Source: Hydnum rufescens UP504 (taxonomy: Eukaryota > Basidiomycota > Agaricomycetes > Cantharellales > Hydnaceae). Taken from it: 64,000 nucleotides of DNA. The translations under genes were made by a program, and so were the position numbers. Shown piece by piece: positions 47,721 to 59,080 of this stretch (positions within the stretch are counted from its first letter, which is position 1; each line of letters begins with the position of its first letter). The DNA lies in assembly GCA_014904985.1 (NCBI GenBank), contig MU128948.1:149174-213173 (forward strand), given 5' to 3'. The notes beneath the pieces were generated by a model. It searched no databases. It was not told the origin of the DNA and saw only the letters and a program-made list of their open reading frames with translations.

Positions 47721-48931
47721 ATGCCTCCAAACACACGCTCTCAACAACTGGCCTCGCAAGAGAGAGCACCTCAAGAACAGCATTCACGGGGGTTTCCTTC
47801 GAACGACTATCTCCGGACCCGTATCGAGGGGCTATATCTCGGAACCCCACGGATCTGCGACCAGGTTGTATGGACCTGGAACGCGGACTTCAGGGGCCGA
47901 ATCCTGACCCTAAAGACCACCAAGGCTCCAGCCATCCTCCACGGTATTTTCCTGATCTCAAACCACTCTTTTTATTTGATTCCAGATGGCGGTTTCGACA
48001 AGAACATGAAACCTCCCTACGCAGCCGGCTGGTCCGATGAAGAGACGATGGGGAAAAAAAATGCGCAGGCCCACTTATGCCAAGTCCCTATTCCCACACT
48101 TCTGGGCCACAATGATTTTAAGGTGTACCGCAACAACATCCGGGAGATCGAGGAACTGAAAAAACCGCGATCGAACGAAGATTACTTAATCACATCCACA
48201 AACAATAACCAACCTTCGCTACGATTAACGCACAAGATGTTTTCGGTGCGTACTCATAACCCCATTTCGTATGTGTACCAATAAGACATTGCACTGCAGC
48301 CAACGACGAAAGGTGCCGCTGAAGAAACTGAACATACTTATGCAAATAACGAAGGTAAGTTTCGGGTTATAGAACACATCCATAATAACTCACAATCAAC
48401 CATCTTTATAAGGAGAAACATCATCCAACGATAATCCGGGAAGTGGCACAATCTCCGACCCGGAATCAGGTAAGCCTCAAAACAGTATACAAACCATAAG
48501 AAATCCATTAAACGCAACATTACCCTAAGTGACAGAGGACCCAGAGCTCTGCTCGCAACCTGGCCTGTATCCGAACCCAATAAGATCGTGCTCAAGGATA
48601 TGGTCGACTCTGGAAAATGGGAGACAAACCCGCTTCATGTTTTTGTAGAGGGCAGTGAAGGCAGAGTCCCTCCTTCGCAATACCAGTCGATTCTCCCAGG
48701 TGCGATCGCGCAGATCGCGTTCAAACTGAAACACGTTCAAGTCCCGAACGGGAACGCACTTACGATGACATTCAGCACGATTATACAAGAAATTATTGTC
48801 TTGAAGAAAGCAGACCCAGTCCAGGCCCCAATGCCTCGGACGCCGACGAAGCGCACCCTGCCTAGGGCTCCCTCATTCTCCCCCAGGAAGCGGGGGTCGG
48901 CAATGACCTGTAACACTTGTATCATCATGTG
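47721..48931 (+). pseudogene. AF2 copy 3, frameshift at start of exon 4
   Basis: Exon 1 (MPPNTRSQQLASQERAPQE to LTHKMFS) and exons 2 and 3 are open and phased as in copy 2. At the start of exon 4 a deletion turns the PLPPEF segment into GACCCAGAGCTCTG (about 48537-48555), so the following WPVSEPNKIV is out of frame. The remaining C-terminal segment (MVDSGKWETNPL; SQYQSILPGAIAQIAF; RTLPRAPSFSPRKRG) is open to 48931. Probably decayed; an alternative acceptor could in principle rescue it. Confidence 0.6.
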
Positions 48932-50864
48932 ATTGATTTATAATCAAATTCTTGTATTGAAGCGAAAGAGGAGGGATCAGATTCCACCGCGTTTGCACAG
49001 TCCTTTTCCCCTTTGTTACAAAGTCTCAGCCATATCTTGTCAAAGAGGCTTCCTAAGGGCTCCAATGCATTTGTATGATCTTGGGAGATTAGACAGCATT
49101 TTTCTCTAGACTGCCCTAGCACATCCCTACATATTGAGGAAAGTTTTCCTTGGCATGGACCATATAGCCACCATTCACTAAAACACGAATTGGAACAATC
49201 CTACACATGGCATTCCTTTGACACAATAATGAAACATGGATTGTTTGACATTTGGCAGGCAATGTTGGGGACATATTTTGGACAAAGTTCCCGCGTAACT
49301 CTGTAGGGTATTATTATAATGTACCTAAATAGCCATATCACTGTAGATACACTACCGTTTGAAAAATGTCTCGCAAACGAATATGGAATCACCCAAGCAA
49401 GGTCGTTGGCTCCACTGGCGCCTCCTCTCTCTAGTGGGAAATACGGCTACACTTCTTAGTCTCCTGCCGGGATGTAGATAGCGGGGCCTGGAAATGCCTC
49501 GCCTGTCACTGGTCCGTGATATGTGGGGTCGGTTCGTGGGCGGGTGGCGGAATAGCTTACACATGTTTCGTCAAATGCGCACACTCCGGCTCTAATGTAA
49601 CAGAGGGCTCTGAAGTCTTGTTGACTGGTGTCGTGGCGGTGGGAGCGCCCTTCAGTCCATATCACTAGTGCTAGGATCGGCTCCAACGACTTGAGGGCAC
49701 GCTGGGCAGATATAATAGTGGCTATGTAAAGATTATGGAAGAAAGAATGGAACAACGCCACTTAGCCGGCCACGCCCCTGGGGGGAAACATTTCGGTAAG
49801 ACGCCAATGGTGCCGGTTACTCCTGATGTGGCGTGAGACAGAGCATGGTGCAGGGAAGATAAATACGAAGCACCTCGACCGTACTGCATGGTACCGACGA
49901 GTCCGCCGAGTCCCGTTCTCATTCACAGGCGAGCAGAAATTATCAATACGGTGCCATACTGGCGACGATGTTGGAGTACGAGCTCGGATACATGTATTAC
50001 ATCAGATATTGTACGGCCGCGAATATACGCTAGTTCTGCTCCGCCCATCCACCTGAACTCGCCGTTCACAGACGAGTCCGCCGAGGCCGTTCCCTCGGCT
50101 CAGTCGTGAGAACCCTCCTGTCCAGCATTGTGGATTGGTCTCCACATACACTGGCTTCCACCTGCGGCAAAACCATACATCAGCCAATTCTGGCATCACT
50201 CGGTTCTCACTCAGGCCAAACCTGAGCATACAAGAATGACTGTAAGTCATGGTGGAAATGTTGAGGATCAGGCACTCCAAGCACCGGCACCTTGAGTGGC
50301 ATCCCTCAGCGGTTCGCCGCGGGAACAATGGTTCTCTGTTTCTCTGGCCTCTTGTATATATACGACAGACAACCCCAGAGTGTAATAACAACTGCGATAA
50401 CCCGCTGCGGTTTGCCGTACTATAGACTTTAGAGGCAACCTCCTTACTAGTGGTGTGGTTTGGGTTGAAGGTATCACAAGGTTCGATTATGGAGAAGTCA
50501 CAAGAAGTCACAAAGCGTACTCGCCGGAAGTTGCCAGTCATCAAGCCGAATAGAGTTCCCATTTCCTGTTTCATCACCCTACTGTCACCACTTGTATTTA
50601 GGTACAGTAGACAGCTCGAAGTGCCTTCCGCGCCTATGCGGGATACAAGTCAAGCCTTCACACACACACTCATGCCAAGTCGAGTTCCACCAACATTCCT
50701 GCAACCGAATATCAGGATGTACAGTATATAAATTCTTGATCCCAACTCCATGGAGATTCTATATGACTTGCATATCCCATTTTGGATACATCTATATGAT
50801 CGGTTAAAACCGCCCATGGAAGCAGTGCCTACGTCTGCCTCGATTCTGACACCTTCCCTCCCTC
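48932..50864. repeat. Inter-copy spacer AF2-J with an unrelated insert
   Basis: At about 48935-49320 an AT-rich, CpG-poor segment interrupts the block shared with 42987 onwards; it has no convincing gene and may be a transposon remnant. From about 49325 the common spacer resumes, with GTCACAAG repeats at 50495-50513 and TATATAAATTC at 50725-50735. Confidence 0.45.
50494..50735 (+). promoter_or_regulatory. Putative AF1 promoter, copy J
   Basis: GAAGTCACAAGAAGTCACAA at 50494-50513, GCAACCGAATATCAGGA near 50701 and TATATAAATTCTTG from 50725, about 140 bp before the AF1 ATG. Confidence 0.5.
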
Positions 50865-53702
50865 ATGCAAGTGCCCCCACCATCGGATGCACCACCGACA
50901 CATTATCACGACGGCATCAAACTTAGAAGAAAGCAGCTCTTGGTGAATCTTCTACCCATATCTCAATACTCGAACATTTCTATACAGCCCTTAACTCGAG
51001 GCTTCTCTCTAGAAGGGGCGCGATGTTGGAAGACTCGAATCATTCACGGTTTCGGACTTCATCGAGTTCTCGAAACGCACTTGTATGCAGCTGATGCATA
51101 CCCAACTGTCTACCTAATGTTTAGGAAACCTCGCTTTCAAATAGGCCTAGATATGATCCCGGTTCAACGAATGGCGCGCTACCGACAGATTCATTGGCCA
51201 TTCTATCACCAATTCACCGTTGTCACAACCGTTAAAACCCCGCCTTCTGCTTTAAAGCCAGAGATGTTTTCTCTCCAAACAAAGGAGGGGCGAAATGTCC
51301 TGCTGGACGCCCTGGATCCTGAGGCGAATGGTATATCTTTCAGGATCGATCGTGGCAGTAGAAGCCAGTTGGAAATCGAGAGTTTCGAGCTCGCAAGTCA
51401 AGCAAATTTCGACCGAATTGAAATTATACTACCTGGAACGAAGCCCTTGGGGGGTCCCGAAGCTAGCGATTTCGAGGTGACATGATACCTTACACGGAAG
51501 CCAGGGATAGAGCCTAGCCGATTCTCTTTATGTGTTGGGGATATTGCCCTTTTCGCCAAATGGGTTTCCAACCTAAACAAGGTACCGTGTTTGTGTAATA
51601 TCCCGCCTCTGTTATTCAATTGATGGCCTCCGGAATAAAGCACTATGATCTGCTTAGGAACAATTGTTGGATACTGAGCACGAGCATATCAGCCTTGGCT
51701 ATGTTCCATTACCTCCAACATGAATTCGATCAAGCAAGCCACAAGGAATTGGCGGCCATGCGCTCAGCGGGACCAATCCGTTCCAGAGTTTCAATGTTTT
51801 TTTCGGGGCCAAATCGGTTTCACCATTGGGTGGAGGAGGATAAATATCGTCGTCAGGCGGAGGATATTGGTAAGCACGAATCCGTCAAGGACCGCACTGA
51901 AATCCCCTTCCTTCGGTGAGTCGTAAGTGCGTTCAGAAGGACGCAAATGACACGCGAGAAATAAGTCATCCTGACCGAGCAGGCTTTGGGCTCCTTTTGA
52001 CTACCTGTGCCGCCTCCTCGACGTCTCCCGCGGGGTTCGCAAATCAACCAGATGGCGTATTGTTTTTCGTCTGCTTAAGGCTCCTTCTCTTGATATCCGA
52101 TTGGAGGACGCAAATAGAGGAAGATTCAAGCCTGAGAGACGACTTTTATCGGTTCATCGATGAGTTTTCTTCAATACCCTCGTATGAGCCGTTTTTCGTG
52201 TCTGTCGTCGATGAGCCCAATCTTTCCTTCATAGACACCGCACTCTGGCGACTCTGAGGCCAGATATTAGAGAGGCATATACGATCACTATGAGCTATGT
52301 TTATCTCTTCAGCGTGACCTCCGACGGGGTGTATATGATCCCGGCCTTGCGCACCGAAACCGTAGGAAACCACATTATTCGATCGATCCCCCAATACATC
52401 GATTACTTGGAAAGGGAGGACTAGTAAGTCTTGGCCCTTTCTGGTCCACTCGGGTACAACTAAAGTTCGAGGTGTCTCAGTTTAAATGACTCTGATCTCA
52501 ACGCCTTTTTGCCGCTTGTTACGTATCTAGTGCCATTCCAGGATGAGCTAGAAGAACTTATTCGGGTGGATATCCTTTCTGTTTTGGTTAGGATCTTTCG
52601 TCGTCAGCAGTATGTCTATACACGCCCTCTGCATTCAATCTTTAATTTCTCGCTCTAGTCATTCGACACCCCAAAGCCAGTTCAATTTTGAAACCGTATT
52701 GCTACGGTTCTGCTCCCACGATCCCACGTCTCGACAGTATTTCTTGAAGAGCGATGCGTTATTGTACGTGAGAGACATGCTGATGCGCAAGTAGGTCGCA
52801 CTATCTATAGTGGAACCGAGAATATCACCTATATACCCCATTCCCGAATAGGCCTCAAAGCCCCTCCCTTCTCTCTGCACTTCTCCTTATCAAAAGGTCG
52901 GAGAGCGTCACCGAGTTCCAGAACCGATTAATATCCTGTGGAGTATTGGTCCCCCTGGCCCGATGTTTGGCGTTGACGTTAGCACACACTCCTCACGTCG
53001 TCCCTCGTGATCTCACCTTTACTGTTGCTCACAGGAACTTTCATGATAAAACCATGTATGATGTTCTGGAGATATTCTATAGCTTGATTGAGCATAACAA
53101 GGCAGAGCATTTATTGGAGAGGCCGATTCTTTCCTATCTGACTCAGTCATTCAATCATCCGTATGTCGTGGGTGTAAACTGCTTAATGCTGCCACCTAAT
53201 CCCTGCATCAAATATATTCAGATTCTCCCGTATCTCCTTCGGTGTATGTGGCATAATCTTCACATCCTTATGTGCCCTCGGAGATGATGCGAAGAAGGAG
53301 GTCGTGAATGCCGGTGCGCTTCCTGGTCTTTGTCGTCTCGCACACCCTGGCAGCTACAATACGAAGTACGGGCCATCTTCCCATCAAGGGGTTCTTGATC
53401 GGTAGCTCATTGGGATTATTTAGTTACCAGATCGGAACAGGTGCAGTATGAGGATCTGCTGGTGGCTATAGCAGACATCGATGCATCTTGTGCCGCAAAG
53501 GTAGCCAAAGCACGAAAGCGCTACTACCGAGGCTTCAAGGTTCAAACATGTGCGTGCGTCGATAGCATGAATGGTGTCTCCCCAGGTAGGGAGTCCCCCC
53601 CCCACGTTTGCCTGATATTGTTCATTTTTGGCAGTGGACGCACCCAGGCCCACGGTATGGCGAAGGGCACGGGCCATGGTGACTAGTAGGTCTTCGACCT
53701 AG
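50865..53702 (+). pseudogene. AF1 copy J, single stop in exon 3
   Basis: Exon 1 MQVPPPSDAPPTHYHD runs past a missing intron 1 donor (CATATCTC where others have GTATGTC). Exon 3 is open until EASDFEVT, where TGGTGC has become TGATAC (near 51483), giving a premature TGA in the WCLTRKPG motif. The remaining exons (HYDLLRNNCWIL, HPDRAGFGLLLTTCA, ARM-like segments, LDAPRPTVWRRARAM) look open to the stop at 53700-53702. Next to copy F, it is the best preserved of the broken copies. Confidence 0.65.
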
Positions 53703-54607
53703 AGGTTTTGTAATATTCCGGGGCGTCTGGCCTGTCTGCGCAGATCCAGTGGCACCAGGCATTTTGGACTCTGTATGCTCCTTTTGTGATGCTAGTGTTT
53801 GACGGGAAATACGCGTGTACTCTCAGCCTGCCAGAATTTAGAGAGCGGAGGCCTGCAACGTCTTGCATCGTTGCTCCCGTAATGTGTGACGAATTCTGCC
53901 AGGAGAATAACTTTGGGTTCGTGTCCTGCCAACTGAAGCAGGATTGAACCGAACACCTTTCATTCAATATCACATGTGCTAACATGAGCTCCAAATACTT
54001 CAAAGGCTGGTGCATATAAAACAGTGACTGGGTGAAGATGTGGAAGAATGGGGAATGCAGAGGATCGTCAACACCACTCGGCCCAGCCTTGCACTCCCCT
54101 TGAGGAAACCTTTCCATAAGGTTGAAGCCATGCGAACTATACAGTCGAGGATAGAGAATCGCGTAGGGAAGATATGTACAAGGTCCCTCCACCATCCATT
54201 TGCAGTATTGAGATTATGGAGTGCGAAGAGGGGAACTCACGCCGGACGCCAGGGTTTCTGTAATGATTGATAATGATGTTCTCCATATACAGTATATGTC
54301 ATGGAAGCTCACTCAAGTCGTCTCGAGGTGTTGACTTGTGACTTAGAAGTCACAAGACGTCACAAGCGTCTAGAGTCGCGGGCAAGTCAAGTCAAGTCAT
54401 GGTACGTCGAGTCCCGGCAACACACTGGCAACCCGATATCGGGAGGTATATAAATTGCTTTATTCCCTTTCCATGGAGATTTTCTGTGGCTTGCATAGCC
54501 TATTTCTGGGGATAGAGAACAATTTATGTGATCGGTTAAAACCATTCACCTGGAAGCAGCGCCTAGTACTGCCCGCCCCTACCTCTGCCTCCGTTCTGAC
54601 ATCCCCC
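53703..54607. repeat. Inter-copy spacer J-K with promoter block of copy K
   Basis: No gene supported. AAGTCACAAGACGTCACAAG at 54347-54366 and GGTATATAAATTGC at 54446-54459 precede copy K. Confidence 0.45.
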
Positions 54608-56763
54608 ATGCAAGTGCCCCCCGTCGGATGCAACACCGACGCACTATCGCAATGGAGTCCAACTTGAAACAAAACCGCACTTGGTAAATCCTCTACACGC
54701 ATGTCAATACTCGAAAATCTCGATATAGACTTCAACTCGAACCTTCTCTCTGGCAGGGGAACGGTGCTGCGAGACCCGGATCATTCAGTGTTCCCGATTT
54801 CATACATTTTTCGACAATTACTGGTATGCAGTCAGCCTAAAACTCAACTGGCACCCTAATGTTTGGGAAACTCCACTTTCAAATAGGCCTAGATAGGATC
54901 CCGGTTCAGCGAATGGTGCGGTACCGACAGATTCATTGGCCATTTTATCACCAATTCACCGTTGTCACAACGGTTAAGACCCCGCCTTCTGCTTTAAGGC
55001 CGGCGATGTTTTCTCTCCAAACCACGGAGGGGCGAAATGTTCTGCTGGGCGATTTAGACCCTGCCATAAATGTAATATCGTTCAGGATCGATCGTACCAG
55101 TAAAGTGAAGTTGGAAATCGAGGATTCCGAGCTCGTGTATCAGGCAAATTTTGATGAGTCGAAATTCTACTGCCTGGAACGAAGCCCCTAGGAGGCCCCG
55201 AAGCTCGTGATTTTGAGCTGACGTGGTGCCTCACACGGAAGCTAGGGGTAGAGTCCACTCAATTCTCTTTGTGTGTTGGGGATATTGCCCTTTTGGCCAG
55301 ATGGGTTTCCAACTTGAACAAGGTACCGTGTTTGTCGAACATCGCACCTGTTTTATTCAATTAATGAACCTGGGAACAAAACACTATGATTTGCTTAGGA
55401 ACAATTGTTGGATATTGAGTACCAGCATATCAGCGCTGACTCTGTTCCATTCCTTCCAACACGAATTCGATCAAACGAGTCGCACAGAGTTAGCGCCTTG
55501 CGTTCAGGCGGGTCAATCCGGTCCACGGTTTCGAAATTTTTCTCGGGGCCAAATAGGTTTTCTAATTGGATGGAGAAGGAGCAATATCGTCGTCGGTCGG
55601 AGGTTATGGGTAAATATGAGTCTGCCAAGAGCCGCCCCGAAATACCATTCCTTCGGTAAGTCGCAAGTGCATCACGCAGGACGCAACTGACGTGGGCAAT
55701 AAGTCATCCTGACCGAGCAGGCTTTGGGCTCCTTTTGAGTACCTGCGCCACTTCCTCGACGTCTCCCCGGAGTTTCGCAAATCAACCAGATGACGTGTTG
55801 TCGTTAATCTGCTTACGGCTCGAGTTTTTGATATCGGATTGGAAGACGCAAATAGAAGAAGATTCAGACCTGAGAGATGAGTTTCATAAGTTTATCGATG
55901 AGTTTTCTTCGATACCCTCGTATGAGCCGTTTTCCGTGCATGTCATGTTGGGGGACGATCATTGAGCCTCATCTTCCTTCACAGGCACCGCACTCTGAGG
56001 CCAGATATTAGGGCGGGATATACGATCACTACTCATGACGGGGTGTATATGATTTCGGGCCTGCGCAGCGAATCCGTCCGAAAGGAGGTTATTGGATGCT
56101 TTTCCCAATACATCGATTACTTGGAAAAGGGGGACTAGTAAGTGTTTGGCCCCTTCCTGATCCACTTTAGCACAGCTAAAGCCCTGAACTCTTTCAGTTC
56201 AAACGACCCTCATTTCCAAGGTTTTTTACGTCTTGTCGCTTATCTGGTATGCTTCGAGGACGAACTGCAAGAATTTATTAGGGTGGATATCCTTTCTGTT
56301 TTCGTTAGGATCTCCTTTATCTCCTTCAGTGTGTGTGGCAGGATCTTCTTTTGGTTATGTACCCTCGGAGATGATGCGAAGGAGGTCGTGAATGCCGGGG
56401 CGCTCCCTGGTCTTTGTCGTGTGGCACATTGTGACACCTATGGCCCGAAGTATGAATCCTCTTCCAACAAGAGTATAATTACTCTGTTCTTATCGGAGTT
56501 GTTTACGATGGAACGGGCCACCTGGCATGCCAGAAGCTTCTTGACGACATTTCTCAGATCGGTTGATCGTATGCCACGAAGGTGGCTAAAGCGCGAAAGC
56601 ACTACTACCGAGCTTTCCAGGTCCAAACATGTACGTGGTTCGATAGGGTGGGTTATGTCTGGCCGGGGTCTATCACTGACACCATTCCTTGGTGGAAGTT
56701 GACGCTCCCAGGTCGACAATGTGGGGAAGGGCACGGGCCATGATGACTAGCTCGAAGTCCTAG
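54608..56763 (+). pseudogene. AF1 copy K, frameshift and loss of exons 8-10
   Basis: Exon 1 has a GC donor (CAC then GCATGT). In exon 3 one base is missing (GATGAGTC for GACCGAGTC, near 55155), which leads to a stop after the ERSP codons. Exons 4-7 are recognisable (HYDLLRNNCWIL; HPDRAGFGLLLSTCA). Exon 6 is shortened (TTHDGVYMISGLRS). At about 56312 exon 7 (SVFVRI) is fused in frame to exon 11 (SFISFSVCGRIFFW), so exons 8-10 are gone. The end (DAPRSTMWGRARAMM-type) stops at 56761-56763. It is the right-most copy of the array. Confidence 0.65.
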
Positions 56764-57490
56764 AGGTCTTGTAATATTAGGGAATGTCTGGCCCTGTCTG
56801 CGCGGATCCAGTTCGCTCCTGCACTCAAGAGCCAAGAACAGGCATCCTGGACTCTGCATTCTCCTCTTATGATACTGATGTTTGGGGCGTGATTATGTAT
56901 GTCTCTTAGTCTCAGTCTGCCAGAATGTAGGCCGGCCATGCCTTGTCTGTCACTGGTCCGTGATACCCGGAGACGCTGTGCGTGGGCGAGTCGCAGAATA
57001 CCTTAGACATGTCAAATGTAAGGCCCTAATAGCGGAGTCCAAAATCTTGGGTGACTCGTGTCCTGGTGGCTGCAGTTGAGTTATTAGATGGGACGGAATC
57101 CACTTCAGTCAATATCCCCAGTACTAACATCAGCTCCCCAGACTTCGAAGGTTCACCACAGAGAACTGATCATATGTATTAGTGGCTACCTCATAGGTTG
57201 GTTTGTTACATAAGCAAGTAAACGCCCAGCCATGCTCTGGAGGAAATGTTTCAACCAGGTCGAAGCGGCGTGAACTACCAGTTAGTCCTGATGTGGCCCT
57301 CGAACAACGACACAGAGGGGGATAGAGCATCGTCCGGGACAATAAATACTAGGTTTCTGAGTGCCGACAGCCGAGTCCCGAGTCCCACTTCGATTCTCAG
57401 GGGTCTGGTATCATTCGGGTGATGGATCAGCCCAGATTCGGTTACCCCGGCAATACTTAACTTACAATCTGAAGCCCGTTCAGGGCTCCC
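56764..57490. repeat. Array right edge and upstream region of the enoyl-CoA hydratase gene
   Basis: AF1-type spacer (TCTTGTAATATTAGGG, TCCTGATGTGGCCC, GATAGAGCATCGTCC) continues to about 57,400, ending less than 100 bp before the next gene, so that gene's upstream region may be partly array-derived. Confidence 0.45.
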
Positions 57491-58809
57491 ATGTCTACAC
57501 TATCCCCCAAGACTCTCAAGACGCCCCCACCGAGGCATGAGGCACACCTCCTACTGTCCTATCCTCGCCCTCATATTCTCCTCCTCACCTTAAACCGCCC
57601 GAAAGAACTGAACTCACTAAGTAGGGCTCTGCGAATTGATATCGGCCATGTACTTGAGTAAGTCCATGAGATAGAGTGGATGGCAACGGCCTCATATTTA
57701 TCTATCTGCCTCGATAGCTGGTTTGAAACCGAGCCTGACCTCTGGATCTTAATCGTTACTGGCGCTGGCCGCGTGTTCTGTGCTGGTGGGGATCTCAAAG
57801 CGTAGGTTCTCTCACAGTTTAGGCCAAATCAGAATAATAATCTTCTTTCCGCGGGGGGAAACTCTTTCGACGACCTAGATGGACAGAAGACGTGATGGCC
57901 GGGACAGCTGAAGGCGTTGGCCGTGTTTTCAAAGCTCGACAAGGGATTGGCTCCATGAGTCGACGACAATCAAGCAAGCCGTGGATCGCCGCAGTAAATG
58001 GCAATGGCGCATTTGGCGGGGGTGCCGAAGCTCTCCTTAATTTTGATTTAGTGGTCGCCAGCGAGAAGGCCCTGTTCGGCTTCCCAGAACCTCAGATAGG
58101 TGTGGTTGCAGCTGCTTCAGGGCTTGAGCGGTTGGTCCGGGCAGTGGGACGCCAGGTACTTCACTTTGTACTCCTCATCTCGGAATTGCGGGGCTTCACT
58201 CCGTTCTAGAACTCCCAACTGAACCGCGTCCATCTTTATAGCTTGCCGCTGAACTCCTACTAACAGGGAAATCCATCTCAGCTGTCGAAGCCCGTGATCG
58301 ATTCGGCTTGTGAGTGTTCTCCTTATCTCGGCGCTCCTGCTTCACACCCCTTTGTTGTTTTCGTAAAATACTTAAGAGAGTCCCCTGGCTTCCATGTCAA
58401 AGTGTGAACCTGGTTGTGCCCGTGGACGAGGTTGTGCCCAGGGCAATCACGCTGGCCGAATCCATCCTCGAGAATTCACCAGACGCTATTCGCAGCACTA
58501 AACGCGCCCTTAGCGATTCATACCTGTACGGCAACATAGAAGAGGCATCGAGGGCGCACGTCATTAGCCCGGAGAGCCTGGCTGTGTTTTCCGGAGACAA
58601 TATTAAGGCATGTGTTTTACAGATTTATAAATGATCCTTTAGATGACCCTATTTATTTGTTTTTTTCTTCTTGCGGTACTGCAGGAGGGCTTGGCGGCGT
58701 ATGTAGAGGTACGTCGGATGTGGCATACTACTCCCGTTCGTAGGTTGCGTTTCTCATTGTCTCGATATGACAGGGCCGGCGACCGAATTGGTCGAATCCT
58801 AAATTATGA
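57491..58809 (+). CDS. Enoyl-CoA hydratase/isomerase (crotonase family)
   Basis: Seven exons: 57491-57657, 57718-57801, 57879-58155, 58242-58309, 58403-58607, 58685-58708, 58774-58809, giving 286 aa in phase. The intron at 58608-58684 has a GC donor (AAG then GCATGT); the rest are GT-AG. Crotonase hallmarks are LNRPKELNSLS, VTGAGRVFCAGGDLKAW (first oxyanion-hole strand), AAVNGNGAFGGGAEALLNFDLVVAS (second), PEPQIGVV and EGLAAYVEGRRPNW. Members hydrate or isomerise 2-enoyl-CoA thioesters in beta-oxidation and related routes. The C-terminus ends PKL, a variant of the peroxisomal PTS1 tripeptide, so peroxisomal location is possible. Length is normal for the family. The gene is the first unique gene right of the array. 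Confidence 0.9.
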
Positions 58810-59080
58810 ATTTGGGTTCGCAAACGTCTGCGCCCTCACTTCATGCTCATTTTGAAGGAGGGGGTAGGGTGGAGTGGGGTGGGGTCGCCTAGCCCTACTA
58901 TAATCGTCATCTATAACCCCCGAACTTTTAGCATCGCCCTGTATCGATATTCGAACACTAGAATCATGTACTCAGTGGCCCTAAGCAATGACCTACTCGT
59001 GGCAGATATTTCAGTTCTATATAATACAAATGTGTCATGCAGGGCCATTCTTTTGCAATTGCGTTCGAGGGGGGGTTCAC
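58810..59080. other. Short intergenic region before the inverted-repeat element
   Basis: No gene seen. It ends in the left copy of an 8-bp direct repeat, GGGTTCAC (59073-59080). Confidence 0.5.

Noticed and set aside
58643..58855. Longer C-terminus of the enoyl-CoA hydratase reading through MWHTTPVRR
   Set aside because: A strong GTACGT donor at 58709 and a CAG at 58771-58773 give the family ending GRRPNWSNPKL and stop.
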